A stretch of 64,000 bases of DNA from Streptococcus sp. Marseille-Q5986. GTDB lineage: Bacteria > Bacillota > Bacilli > Lactobacillales > Streptococcaceae. The DNA is taken from assembly GCF_946902915.1 (NCBI RefSeq), contig NZ_CAMPPY010000002.1:1-64000 (forward strand). Direction: 5' to 3'. Positions 18,758 through 29,582 of this stretch are shown here, one piece after another; positions within the stretch are counted from its first letter, which is position 1; every line of letters starts with the position of its first letter. The position numbers and the translations under genes were made by a program. The notes below the pieces were generated by a model that was not told the origin of the DNA, did not search any database, and saw only the letters and a list, made by a program, of their open reading frames with translations.

Positions 18758-18810
18758 GGGGTACTAGCATTCATGGAGGTCTAGTAATGCCCCCATCCCA
18801 CCTTACGGGG
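18758..18810. other. Putative origin of transfer (oriT)
   Basis: The gap between the coupling ATPase and the relaxase holds nested repeats: TACTAG (18762-18767) with CTAGTA (18781-18786), CATT with AATG inside flanking G4 and C5 runs, and a second CCCC/GGGG pair (18791-18794, 18807-18810). In Tn916-type elements oriT lies between the same two genes and has a similar G/C-run structure. Location and structure support the call; the nick site cannot be read directly. Confidence 0.6.
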
Positions 18811-18847
18811 TCAACTACAAAACAATTAAAAAAAGGAGTTATGTTAT

Positions 18848-19975
18848 ATGATTCAATGTGATGTTGATGAAATTTCATTTGTTTTTTACCTAATTTTAAC
18901 GATATGATGTCAAATTATGAAGCGTTTGCTTCAAATATTTGTTTAAAAATTGATGAATTATTGGAATTAGAAAAATACACAGTTAATTACAAGCTAAATG
19001 AAAAAGGATTTGCAGGTTACAATTATATTGTCAATTTTGATGAATTTGAAATTTTGTTATGTTTTAACACTGACAGCCCACGAATGAGAGTGCTTCTCAA
19101 ATTCTCAGGTCAAGGTTTAAAACATTACATGAAACGAAGGGACGAAGATAATCAAAAAATTTCGTATCGTCAATTAGTTCAAAAATTTTTTGAATTAGAA
19201 AATTATTTTAGCGGTAGTTGTAGAGTTTCAAAAATTGATTTTGCGATTGATTTTATAGATGAAGGCTTGAAAGTGAATCAGATTCATCAAGAATTAAACA
19301 AGTCAACAATAAAATCAAAATACGTTGACAGTTTTACAAATACAATCAAATTGAGAAAAAATCAGTCAAATATCAGTACGATTAATACAAACAACAGAGT
19401 AGAAACAATCTATGTTGGTAGCAAAGCAAACAAAGGAAACTCTCTACTACTACGAATTTATGATAAAAACTGGAACAGGAGAAAAGAAAAGTATCTATTA
19501 TGACGAAGCCCTGAAATGTGATGATTGAGTGCGATTTGAAATGTCAATCAGGCAGGCTTACGCTAATCAAACTGGTCTAGATATTTTAAAATGTAGAAAC
19601 GACAAAGAATTGTCGAACTTGATTGCTCAACGTTTTACGGACAAATATTTATTTTTCAAAAATGATGAATTATGGGATATTTCAAAGGTTATGCTGGAAT
19701 CTGTTTCGACTGATTTTGATTTATTGAGGTCAAAACCAAGGCGGAAGAATGACTTATTATCTACTTACATTTATTTGTTAAAAAATAGTGGTTTAGAATC
19801 GTTTCTATACAAGATTGATAAAATTTACGGTAAAGAAGCAATTTCTGAATTTTTCAGGCATGTTTTGATTCATTACAAAACAAAGTACAAACCATCTCCT
19901 GATACTATTATTTTTTTAAATAATAAAAAAGATGAACTAAAGAAAGAAAAAGAGCCATGGAATATATTCAAGTAA
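18848..19975 (+). pseudogene. Rep_trans-family relaxase / replication initiator (MobT-like), three lesions
   Basis: Read with corrections, the gene gives about 375 residues: MIQCDVDEISFVF, then a Rep_trans-type core with SKIDFAIDFIDEG and the family-typical LLLRIYDK, then WVRFEMSIRQAYANQ-type sequence. Three lesions break it: a shift in the T6 run near 18895, a shift in the A5 run near 19465, and a TGA at about 19525-19528 where Trp is expected. The two indels compensate in total length. It would nick oriT to start transfer. It begins at ATG 18848 with GGAG 9 bases upstream. As read, the element cannot mobilize itself. Confidence 0.75.
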
Positions 19976-19996
19976 GACGATGAAAGGAAAAATAAA

Positions 19997-20335
19997 ATGG
20001 GAGATAAAATCTCAATCAAAATAGACAATTTAGAAGTACAATTGCCTGATTCTCATATTATAGTAGAAAAAGATGAATATCTTGACTTAAAAAACAAGGC
20101 TTCTCAGGAGCAATATATGAGTCTATCAGAGGTTTTAGAGATAGTTTCTGTCTCTAGACCTTGGCTACTGGAAAATGTTCTTTATCAGCCCGATATTCGC
20201 TCAAAAATAGATATTGATAAAAATAAGGATGGTTTTGTGAAATATCCAAACAATCAGGGCGGACGGTACTACTTCTTAGCAAGCAAAACGAAACAATTTT
20301 TTGAAGAAAACTTTGCAGAAATCTTTAATTTATGA
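19997..20335 (+). CDS. Excisionase-like / DUF771-like protein
   Basis: A 112-residue protein. The second half has a winged-helix-like pattern (MSLSEVLEIVSVSRPWLLENVL, then GGRYYFLASKTKQFFEENF) similar to DUF771/excisionase proteins of phages and integrative elements. It lies between the relaxase and integrase genes, the usual place of an excisionase, which would bind the element ends and favour excision. AAAGGAAAAATAAA precedes the ATG. Confidence 0.6.
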   Translation: MGDKISIKIDNLEVQLPDSHIIVEKDEYLDLKNKASQEQYMSLSEVLEIVSVSRPWLLENVLYQPDIRSKIDIDKNKDGFVKYPNNQGGRYYFLASKTKQFFEENFAEIFNL

Positions 20336-20386
20336 TACGATAATCAAGATAATATATTGGTTATCGTCTTTAGAAAAGAGGTAATC

Positions 20387-21179
20387 ATGTCTGTTTCATT
20401 CAGAAAACGAGGAAAAAAGAATTTATGGGATTATAGAATTTTTGATAAAAATAAAAAGGTGCTTGCTTCAAATTCAGGCTTTAAGACAAAAAGAGAAGCA
20501 GAGATTGAAGCACTAGCTCTTGAGTTAAAATTGCTTAATGGTGCAATAATTGATAAAAATATTACATTCTATGCTCTATGGGAGAAGTGGTTAGAATTAA
20601 CTATCAAACCACTCGGAAAAGCAGGGACTATATTTAATAAACATTTATTGCGTGGTAAGTTTATCAAAGATGATTTTAAAGATAAACCAGTATTAAAAAT
20701 CAAAGCGAGCGAATATCAAGCATTTATTAATAAGTACGCTGAAACAAATTGTCGTGACAATGTAAGTAGAATGAATGCGGAAATTAGGAATGTCATTGTA
20801 TTTGCGAAAAGAGATAAGCTTTAATATCGAAGATTTTTCTGAAGGAGTTATTCTTTCAGGTCGTCCCCCCAAAAAAAGAAAAGATGAAAAATATATTCAT
20901 AGCTTTGATGACTATCAAAAACTAGTAACATATTTAGAAAACAATCTTGATTTAACTACTTCTATTGTTCCATATTTGCTTTTGATTCAACTGAAAACAG
21001 GAATGCGTGCAGGAGAGGTTGCAGGTCTCACATGGGATTGTGTGTTGTGAGAAAATTCAGAAATCAAAACTTATAGACGATATGATACAGCTAGAAAACG
21101 GTGGACAAACCCAAAAACAGAAGAATCAATCCGTACAATTCCTGTTGATAATGATACTTTAAGTATTCTAAAAAAATTA
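20387..21179 (+). pseudogene. Tyrosine recombinase (integrase), frameshifted and truncated by an IS
   Basis: The N-terminal arm-binding domain (MSVSFRKRGKKNLWDYRI, AP2-like), the SAM-like core-binding domain and the start of the catalytic domain with the first active-site Arg (LKTGMRAGEVAGLTW) are present. A frameshift occurs near 20815, a TGA at 21048-21050, and the frame then continues to 21179, where an IS5-family element begins. The HxxR box and the catalytic Tyr are missing; the sequence right of the IS does not restore them. GAGG precedes the ATG at 20387. The element is therefore fixed in place. Confidence 0.85.
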
Positions 21180-21642
21180 AGAACCTGTATTCACAAAATG
21201 ATAGAGCCTTTAAAAGACGATTAATGTGTGAAAATTTGACAAAAGCAACCTCTGACGATACGGATTTTTCAACATCCTTAGCTAATCTTCGAGAGTGATT
21301 CAACCAAGAAAAAGTTCGCTCAACAGCCCAAGGTTTGGGGATGATTTGCCAGCCGCCCTTGATTTTTTCAGAAATACCTACTGGGCAACCAAACTCCTTC
21401 ACCATCATCTCCTCAGAGCTTTTACGATAACCAGCATCGGCTGAAAAAGCCTTGATGGTTGGGAATTGTAGGATCACTTTGCGAGCCACTAAAAAGCCTG
21501 ATTTTGTGTCGTGCAAATGAGCTGCATGAACCACCACATCAAGAAGATTTCCCATAGTATCCACAAGGATGTGGCGCTTCCTCCCTTTGACTTTCTTACC
21601 GCCATCAATCCCACGTTCCTCTGCAGCATCTGTTGTTTTCAC
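21091..21642 (-). CDS. IS5-family transposase, second frame (copy A)
   Basis: This carries the DDE catalytic part: SADAGYR holds the second Asp and VERTFSWLNHSRR the Glu. The first Asp (IIDSQSVK) lies just upstream of the ATG at 21642, so the active protein must come from a frameshift from the first frame at the A7 run. Beyond the IS end (21180) the frame reads on into antisense integrase sequence, adding about 30 foreign residues. Confidence 0.75.
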   Translation of the reverse strand: MKTTDAAEERGIDGGKKVKGRKRHILVDTMGNLLDVVVHAAHLHDTKSGFLVARKVILQFPTIKAFSADAGYRKSSEEMMVKEFGCPVGISEKIKGGWQIIPKPWAVERTFSWLNHSRRLAKDVEKSVSSEVAFVKFSHINRLLKALSFCEYRFLIFLEYLKYHYQQELYGLILLFLGLSTVF

Positions 21643-21993
21643 GCTTTGAGAATCAATGATAGCATAGGTTGGAGGGGCTGCTCTACCAGCTTTCAGTCGC
21701 TTTTTTTAACCAGTTCCGTCAAAATGGTGTCCCACAAACCGCTCTCTCTGGCACGACGAAAGAAACTCCAGACAGTTAGGGAAGGAGGGAAATCATGAGG
21801 GAGCATGCGCCATTTGCAACCTGTTTTAGTGATATACAAGGTGGCGTTCACGAGTTCTCGTTTAGCCCACTTATAGGTACGATGTTGGGAGAAATAGGGT
21901 TCAAGTTTAGGCCATTCTTGACCGGTTAAATCGGTATCATATGCTTTTCGTATCATATCTTTAGTTTAACATTTTTTTGTGAATACAGATTCT
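21180..21993 (-). mobile_element. IS5-family insertion sequence, copy A
   Basis: An 814-bp element. Terminal repeats are AGAACCTGTATTCACAAAA at 21180 and its inverted partner ending GAATACAGATTCT at 21993. It is flanked by TA on both sides (21178-21179 and 21994-21995), which fits a 2-bp target duplication as in the IS427 group. Two overlapping transposase frames run leftward. It interrupts the integrase. An inverted second copy of the same length lies at 29911-30724. Confidence 0.85.
21693..21956 (-). CDS. IS5-family transposase, first frame (copy A)
   Basis: An 87-residue N-terminal DUF4096-type region (RKAYDTDLTGQEWPKLEPYF, GCKWRMLPHDFPPSLTVW). It ends in LVKKSD at an A7 tract, where a -1 slip joins it to the second frame. 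Residues Gly and Pro in DLTGQEWPKL differ from Asp and Ala in copy B. Confidence 0.8.
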   Translation of the reverse strand: MIRKAYDTDLTGQEWPKLEPYFSQHRTYKWAKRELVNATLYITKTGCKWRMLPHDFPPSLTVWSFFRRARESGLWDTILTELVKKSD

Positions 21994-22009
21994 TAAGCAA
22001 CTATAACTC

Positions 22010-22024
22010 ATTCATCTTATTATA
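22010..22024. other. Candidate attR core of the mobile element
   Basis: ATTCATCTTATTATA repeats the 10991-11005 core with one change. It lies 16 bp beyond the IS that cut the integrase. The remaining gap to czcD (22025-22180) shows no gene. Confidence 0.4.
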
Positions 22025-22180
22025 CAACTCTGAGTTGACTCCAAGCCAAACATTTTGCATCTAATAGAAAAATTCTTTTAATTACCAAACAACTAAGTAA
22101 AGTTTATACCGTGCCTTATATGACCAAACTTTTAAAATATTTAAACAGGAAAGAAATACTCTATTTAAATACGTAGGTGC

Positions 22181-23089
22181 TCAATCACTCTTCACTTTGT
22201 GCCAATGATGCCCATGCTTCTGCTCTAACTCTCTCACCTTCCGCCTATGTTGCGCATGATTGCTTTGACTGCTATCCACTTCAATAGTGATATTCTGCAC
22301 GCTTCTTTCTTCTAAAAATTGACGCACCACTTCTTTGGTTTCCATCATCTGTTCCCAGTCCTTGATACAAATGTGAACAATAGCATTGTTCTCAAGACCA
22401 TCCATGGACCAAATGCTAAGTTGATTGACACTTTTGACATTGGGTAGAGCATCTAAATCCTTCTCCAAATCACTTGTCTCGACCCCTTCTGGCACAGCAT
22501 CTAGGAAAATCTTGAGTGCGCTCCAAAAGCGAGGAATAGCTTTTGTTAGAATAAAGATAGAAATAACCAGCGATAAGAGTGGATCGAGAATATACCAATC
22601 TGTAAATCGGAGGATAATCGCCATTAGAATGACAGCCAACCAACCAAGAGTATCTTCCAAAAAATGCAAGCTAAGAATTGACTCGTTCTTTGTCTTTCCT
22701 TTACGAACTACTAGACTTGCTAGTACATTGATAACTACCGCAATGATTCCCAGCCAGAGGATGCCTTCCTCATTAACGGGTTGTGGGTGAACGATCTTTG
22801 TGATATTTTCCAAGATCACTAGGACAGACCCTATCATAAGAATCACAGCCGTTAGCATGGCCCCTAAAAGGCTGAAACGCTTGTAACCCAAGGTATACTG
22901 CCTATCTTCTTCACGATTGGAGATCGTTTCTAAAATGGCAGATATGCCAATGGCTATAGCATCCCCCAAGTCATGAACTGAATCAGCAAGAACTGCACTT
23001 GAACCAAAGATTCCTCCTGCGATAAACTCGACTATCGCATAGCTTAAATTTAAGAAAAAAGCTAACCAGATAGATATTTTAGAACTCAT
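22181..23089 (-). CDS. czcD: Zinc efflux protein, cation diffusion facilitator
   Basis: A 302-residue CDF-family antiporter with six hydrophobic helices. The metal site HDLGDA in helix II and the paired HFLEDT in helix V are both present. A cytoplasmic ferredoxin-like domain (about 205-275) and a His-rich end (KHGHHWHK) follow. It exports excess zinc in exchange for protons. AAAGGAGGGAGAG precedes the ATG. It is divergent from sczA, its regulator in pneumococcus. Confidence 0.92.
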   Translation of the reverse strand: MSSKISIWLAFFLNLSYAIVEFIAGGIFGSSAVLADSVHDLGDAIAIGISAILETISNREEDRQYTLGYKRFSLLGAMLTAVILMIGSVLVILENITKIVHPQPVNEEGILWLGIIAVVINVLASLVVRKGKTKNESILSLHFLEDTLGWLAVILMAIILRFTDWYILDPLLSLVISIFILTKAIPRFWSALKIFLDAVPEGVETSDLEKDLDALPNVKSVNQLSIWSMDGLENNAIVHICIKDWEQMMETKEVVRQFLEERSVQNITIEVDSSQSNHAQHRRKVRELEQKHGHHWHKVKSD

Positions 23090-23186
23090 TTCTCTCCCTC
23101 CTTTGGTATAATGGGTATATACATACTTCTTTCATTTGTATTATCTAATAAAATCTAAAGAAAGGATAGAAGCAAACTGTCAGCTA

Positions 23187-23202
23187 TGTTCAGTTCTGAA
23201 CA
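23187..23202. promoter_or_regulatory. SczA-type operator palindrome
   Basis: TGTTCAG-TT-CTGAACA is a perfect inverted repeat in the czcD-sczA intergenic region, 20 bp before the chosen sczA start. Its TGTTCA/TGAACA halves resemble the motif through which SczA controls czcD in pneumococcus. Confidence 0.65.
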
Positions 23203-23221
23203 GTTTGTCTCAACTGTCTAT

Positions 23222-23776
23222 ATGCTAAAAAGAGACCGTCGAGTCAACAAGACTAAAAAAGCCATCTATCAAGCTTTTTTACAACTTTTAAACGACAAAG
23301 GCTATGATGCCACTACTGTTCAGGATATCATTGACCTAGCAGATGTTGGACGTTCTACTTTTTATTGTCACTATGAAAGTAAGGAACTCCTTTTAGATGA
23401 GCTCTGTCGCTACCTCTTTCATCATCTCTTTGAAAGGGAAGAACACCTTACTACCGAGGACTACCTCGCTCATATCTTTTTACATTTTCAGAAAAACCAG
23501 GATCATGTCACCAGTCTCCTTTTTTCCAAAAACGACTACTTCCTCCGCCAGCTACACAAGGAACTCGAACACCACGTCTATCCCATGGTGGCGGATGACT
23601 TGCAAGAGGCCTATCCAAACATTCCGGCCTCCTACCTCCAGCATTTTGTTGTGACGAACTTTACCGAGACTCTAACTTGGTGGCTAAAAAAAGGAAAATC
23701 CTATACCGAAGACCAAGTGGTGAAATTTTACCTTGATGTAATAGAGATGACCTCTACAACTCCACTTGATAACTAA
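23222..23776 (+). CDS. sczA: TetR-family zinc-responsive regulator
   Basis: A 184-residue regulator with the N-terminal TetR helix-turn-helix (KAIYQAFLQLLNDKGYDATTVQDI, then VGRSTFYCHYESKELLLDE). In pneumococcus SczA activates czcD with zinc and represses it without. I start at ATG 23222 (MLKRDRR); an upstream ATG at 23186 would place the operator inside the coding region. The 23803 gene follows after 26 bp. Confidence 0.88.
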   Translation: MLKRDRRVNKTKKAIYQAFLQLLNDKGYDATTVQDIIDLADVGRSTFYCHYESKELLLDELCRYLFHHLFEREEHLTTEDYLAHIFLHFQKNQDHVTSLLFSKNDYFLRQLHKELEHHVYPMVADDLQEAYPNIPASYLQHFVVTNFTETLTWWLKKGKSYTEDQVVKFYLDVIEMTSTTPLDN

Positions 23777-23802
23777 GCCTGTAACTCAGAAAGGAACCAA
23801 CT

Positions 23803-24135
23803 ATGTTAACTTCGATGATTCTAGGAATACTAACAATTGTACTAGCTCTCGCCTTCTCATTACTTCACCTTGCTGCTGCTTTTTCAGCCATGAAACAAAA
23901 GAACTACAGTTTGGGAAACAAGTGTATCTTGGTCGGCAGTTGCATCACTTCTCTGGCTCTAGCTATCTTTTACTTCGTCCCACTGGCAACCATTCTACTA
24001 TGGATTGTGGGTTCGAGTATCGTCTGCTATGGCGCCTACTGGAACGGGCGACAGCAAGAAAACCAACATATATCGCACCACATTATTCGTATAACGAGTG
24101 CTATTGTCATTACGGTATTATTCATTTTGCTCTAA
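23803..24135 (+). CDS. Small membrane protein of unknown function
   Basis: A 110-residue protein with four hydrophobic helices (about 3-25, 42-58, 60-75 and 95-109) and a charged loop. I do not recognise the family. It is 26 bp after sczA and likely shares its message. A strong terminator follows. Confidence 0.7.
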   Translation: MLTSMILGILTIVLALAFSLLHLAAAFSAMKQKNYSLGNKCILVGSCITSLALAIFYFVPLATILLWIVGSSIVCYGAYWNGRQQENQHISHHIIRITSAIVITVLFILL

Positions 24136-24138
24136 CAC

Positions 24139-24164
24139 AAAAAAGGATCATCTGATCCTTTTTT
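24139..24164. terminator. Bidirectional terminator between the small membrane gene and pnuC
   Basis: AAAAAAGGATCA pairs with TGATCCTTTTTT around a 2-base loop, with T-runs on both strands. Confidence 0.9.
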
Positions 24165-24170
24165 ACTTTT

Positions 24171-24965
24171 TTAAGAGCTTTTTGCTTCCTTGCTCCACTG
24201 ATACCAACCAACTAGACTATTGATCAAGTAAATCAGGTATTTCCCTTGGATTTGCAGGCTTTCTCCCCACCAGAGATAGATAGAAAAGACATTGGTGGCT
24301 GCCCAGAATATCCATTGCTCACGGTAAACAGCTGTCATGAGGATTTGCCCTACCCCATTGGTCGTATCAGTGATGGAATCGCGATAAGGACGATTGGCTC
24401 CGATAGACTGATAAATGAATCCAAAGGCCAACCACCAGAGAACACTAATGGAAAGATACTTGGTCCAACCTTTACCGTCCAGCTTACGTGCGACAAATTC
24501 CTGCTTTTCCTTTTTAAACTGTGCTTGGTAGATCCACACTAGAAGTCCAATTGACTGCATGGCCGTAAAGTAGAGTATCGTAAGCACCTCACCATAAAAG
24601 CCTTTCTGCAAAGCCAAGATAAGGTAAATGACAGAGTTAATCAAACCAAAAAGGTAATTACTTGCTCGACCTTCCGATACAAAGATAACACAGATAATCC
24701 CTGTCAAGCTACAAATCATCCCAACCCAGTCAACAATGCGGCGTTCATAAACCAACTCAAGCCAGATTGGAAAACTTCCTAAAACCAGCAGGTAAAGCTA
24801 CTGGGCAACACTACGATGGGCAAGAAGGTCATCCCAGATAGCCTTCATGGTTCCTGAAACTCCTAAATCAGCCATCGCCGTAACCATACGATGGTAACCA
24901 CCTGACATTTCACCTAGGGTTGTTTTGATATTTTCAATTTTCTTTTGCAAATAAGTATGCATCAT
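24171..24965 (-). pseudogene. pnuC: PnuC-type nicotinamide riboside transporter with an internal stop
   Basis: The frame from ATG 24965 (MMHTYLQKKI, with GGAG before it) to the stop at 24171 is 265 codons and uninterrupted except for one TAG at 24798-24800 (codon 56), where Trp (TGG) is likely. The remaining 194 residues contain the PnuC core: several helices, the GLINSVIYLILALQKGFYGE region and a late WGESLQIQGKYLIYLINSLV region, which binds the nicotinamide ring in this family. A restart after the stop would lack the first membrane helix, so function is doubtful. Confidence 0.85.
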
Positions 24966-24983
24966 TTCTCCTTTTGTTTTTAA

Positions 24984-25021
24984 AGAGCCGTGTCTGGATA
25001 GACTTTCGGACGCAACGCTCT
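24984..25021 (-). promoter_or_regulatory. Structured pnuC leader, candidate NAD+-II (pnuC-motif) riboswitch
   Basis: On the minus strand AGAGC (25021-25017) pairs with GCTCT (24988-24984), enclosing an inner hairpin GTCT-ATCC-AGAC and purine-rich loops, 18 bp before the ATG and its ribosome site. The transcript from the promoter at 25113-25140 would have a leader of about 140 nt. NAD+-II riboswitches lie directly before pnuC in streptococci. I cannot confirm the consensus without a covariance model. Confidence 0.5.
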
Positions 25022-25112
25022 ATTCTATATCTACTGAACTGTCTATATACAAGATTTCCATCCTTAGTCGACATGAGCTGAAAATCCTTATTTGTTAAGT
25101 AGTTCACAACAC

Positions 25113-25140
25113 ATTATATACCTATTATATGAATAGTCAA
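25113..25140 (-). promoter_or_regulatory. pnuC promoter
   Basis: On the minus strand TTGACT (25135-25140) and TATAAT (25113-25118) are spaced by 16 bp, a near-consensus promoter. Between 25141 and 25224 I see nothing. Confidence 0.8.
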
Positions 25141-25224
25141 GTGTATTTGCAGTAAATAATTAGAAAATCCTGAAAATTTCCTCTTATTTTCCATTTAAAA
25201 ATGAAAATCATTAATTCTGACACC

Positions 25225-25257
25225 AAAAAAGCCCAGACCAAATTATCTGAGCATTTT
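25225..25257 (-). terminator. Terminator of the choline transporter operon
   Basis: On the minus strand GCTCAGA pairs with TCTGGGC (one G-T pair) and six T follow. It lies about 45 bp after the permease gene. Confidence 0.75.
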
Positions 25258-25299
25258 TCTATATGGCCGTTTAACGAAGTTGAGTTTAGCATTTTCAAG

Positions 25300-27541
<2,242 letters not shown>

Positions 27542-27555
27542 TATTTGTCCTCATT

Positions 27556-28319
27556 TTAAAACTTTCCTCGGTTGGTCAAGTCTTCTACCTTAGGCATGAC
27601 TTCCTTATTGTCCCAATGCTCCACAATTTTCCCGTTTTCTAGTCGGAAGATATCGTACTGGGCATAGGCAAGGCCATCAATCTGAGTCTGACCATAGCTA
27701 ACCACATAGTTTCCTTGTCCTAAGAGTTGGAAAATAAAGTCGAAAGTGACGCCATGTTCAGCCACATAGTTTTATAAGCATCACTTCCTTGGCCAATCTC
27801 ATGATTATGCTGAATCAAATCATCTGCCACATAATCACTCCACTGCTCCAGTTCCCCATTTTGAAAAATTTCTGTCAAGAAACGACGAACAGTTTTTTTA
27901 TTTTCTGCTGTCTTATCCAAATTCTTGATCTCAAAATCTCCAAAAATTTGATCTAATTGACCATTTTCAGGTGTTCGATAGTAATCAATGACATCCCAAT
28001 GCTCCACGATACGTCCATTCTCATCTGCACGGAAAGTATCCGTCGTCACCCATTGAGCTTCCCCACCATTCAGATATTGGTGAACATGAACAAAGACCAG
28101 ATTGCCATCCTCAATAGTGCGGACAATCTTAATCTGACGTTCTGGATGACGCTCGAAGAAATTTGCAAAGAAGGCCGCAAACCCTCCTTTCCCGTCAGGC
28201 ACACCTGTCGAGTGTTGTATATAAGTATCTCCTACAGACTGAGCTTGAGCCTCAGCAACACACCCGTCTTGGATGGCATGAATATATAGATTTTGCGCAT
28301 TTTTAACTTGTTTTGACAT
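27556..28319 (-). pseudogene. Two-domain SnoaL/NTF2-like protein, frameshifted
   Basis: Two repeated NTF2-like domains are visible: one around HSTGVPDGKGGFAAFFANFF with IVEHWDVIDYY, the other with QHNHEIGQGSDAYK and IVEHWDNKEVMP. The frames 27720-28319 and 27556-27765 join if one A is restored in the run near 27770 (aaaact for aaaaact); the gene length of 764 is then divisible by three. The family binds or isomerises small molecules; no substrate is known here. It lies between the MarR regulator and the ATPase. Confidence 0.82.
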
Positions 28320-28322
28320 AAT

Positions 28323-28760
28323 TTATGCCTCATTTTCTTTTAAATTTGCTAAGATCCTTTCCTGATAATTTTCAAATTGCCGAATTTCTTCCTCAGTGAA
28401 TCCTTTATAAAAAATCGCATCTAGTTTTTGACTGACACGATGGCCCACTTCTTTCTGAGAGCAACCTTGCTCCGTCAATTTAACATATTTTTTTCGCTTG
28501 TCTATTCCACACGGACTGATGGTGACCAGATTTTGCTCCTCAAGCTTTTTTATCATTGTCGTCAGCGTATTATTCGCAAGCCCAGTCGCCATAGCAATAT
28601 CAGTAGCAGTTGCACAGCCAGTTTCACTATTCCATAAAACTGCTAAAATCTTTCCCTGCTCACTCCGATAAAGAGCTTCAGGGTCTTGGCTCAGTAACTT
28701 TTGAAAAATCCGCCCATTCAACAAACGAATATGATGGGCTAGCAAATGACTATCTTTCAC
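28323..28760 (-). CDS. MarR-family regulator of the choline transporter operon
   Basis: A 145-residue regulator with a winged helix (GCATATDIAMATGLANNTLTTMIKKLEEQNLV, about 50-80, followed by the DKRKKYVKLTEQG wing). It begins with GTG at 28760 after GGAGGTG. It is the first gene of the leftward operon and has palindromes on both sides of its promoter, which points to autoregulation and control of the transporter. The ligand is not evident. Confidence 0.85.
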   Translation of the reverse strand: MKDSHLLAHHIRLLNGRIFQKLLSQDPEALYRSEQGKILAVLWNSETGCATATDIAMATGLANNTLTTMIKKLEEQNLVTISPCGIDKRKKYVKLTEQGCSQKEVGHRVSQKLDAIFYKGFTEEEIRQFENYQERILANLKENEA

Positions 28761-28770
28761 GACACCTCCA

Positions 28771-28794
28771 ATTCATTTCGATATTGAAATGAAT
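28771..28794. promoter_or_regulatory. MarR operator 1
   Basis: ATTCATTTC and GAAATGAAT form 9-bp arms around a 6-bp centre. The site lies between the -10 box and the GTG start of the MarR gene, where binding would block the operon. Confidence 0.7.
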
Positions 28795-28800
28795 AAAGTT

Positions 28801-28829
28801 ATTGTAACACTTACCGTTCCAACTGTCAA
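28801..28829 (-). promoter_or_regulatory. marR-choline operon promoter
   Basis: On the minus strand TTGACA (28824-28829) and TACAAT (28801-28806) are spaced by 17 bp. It is flanked by two related palindromes. Confidence 0.85.
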
Positions 28830-29582
28830 CTATTTCGATTTAGAAATAATATCTTTATAAATTTTTAAATCTTTATCTTTAAATACATTAAAAACAATCT
28901 TGATTTGCGGATGTCCTATCATAAAATCTCGAACGGTCTTGACTGCTAACTCTGCAGCCCGTTGATTTGGAAAATGAAATTCATCAGTACGAATGCAACA
29001 GAAAGCTACACCTTCAATCCTATTTTCAAAGGCTAACTTCAAACAAGACTGATAGGAAGATACTAAAAGCTCCTCATCATTTTTTCTTAGTTCTCCTTGA
29101 ACAATGGGATCAACTGTATGGAGAACATATTTAGCAGGTAAATTATAAGCCCTTGTCAACTTATCTTGCCCAGTAGGCTCTAAATACCCCTGCTCCTTCA
29201 TCAATTGATAACATTCTAAGCGCAACTGCAGACCAGCTTGTGAATGAATCGCATTATCAATACAACGATGATGAGGAATGAAACAACCTAAAACCTGATT
29301 ATTAGCTGCATTAACAATAGCATCAACTTTCAAGGTCATAATATCTCCTTGCCAGAGATAGAGGTTAGGCGCTACCTCCTCCAGTTCTGAAAGCAAAGTC
29401 TGCCCTTTCTTTTCCGCCTGCTCTGCCAGATATGCATCTTATAAGTTCCAAAAATCTGCAGGAAGTTCTTGCGACTCCCAAATTGTCTTTAGAGCCTTAA
29501 ATAGATAATCACATTCCTCTTTGCTTTCTGGTATAGGGATATCTGGTGCCAAATAGTGGATCAATTTCTTTACTCTTTCCAT
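28830..29582 (-). pseudogene. Zinc-type macrodomain ADP-ribosyl hydrolase with an internal stop
   Basis: From ATG 29582 the frame is 251 codons with one TAA at 29439-29441 (codon 48). The macrodomain follows: GDIMTLKVDAIVNAANNQVLG, then CFIPHHRCIDNAIHSQAG, the Zn-macrodomain loop, and CCIRTDEFHFPNQRAAELA. These enzymes remove ADP-ribose added by a partner SirTM sirtuin, often to a lipoyl-carrier protein. The start overlaps the end of the sirtuin remnant (ATGGAAAGAGTAA). A truncated product of 188 residues could be made from an internal start. Confidence 0.85.
28832..28847. promoter_or_regulatory. MarR operator 2
   Basis: ATTTC-GATTTA-GAAAT resembles operator 1 (shared ATTTCGAT and GAAAT). 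It lies just upstream of the -35 box and overlaps the last codons of the macrodomain gene. Confidence 0.55.

Noticed and set aside
21994..22100. Possible continuation of the integrase after the IS (reads LSNYNSFILLYNSELTPSQ)
   Set aside because: It is short, ends in a stop and lacks the HxxR and Tyr motifs. Most of it lies beyond the candidate attR.
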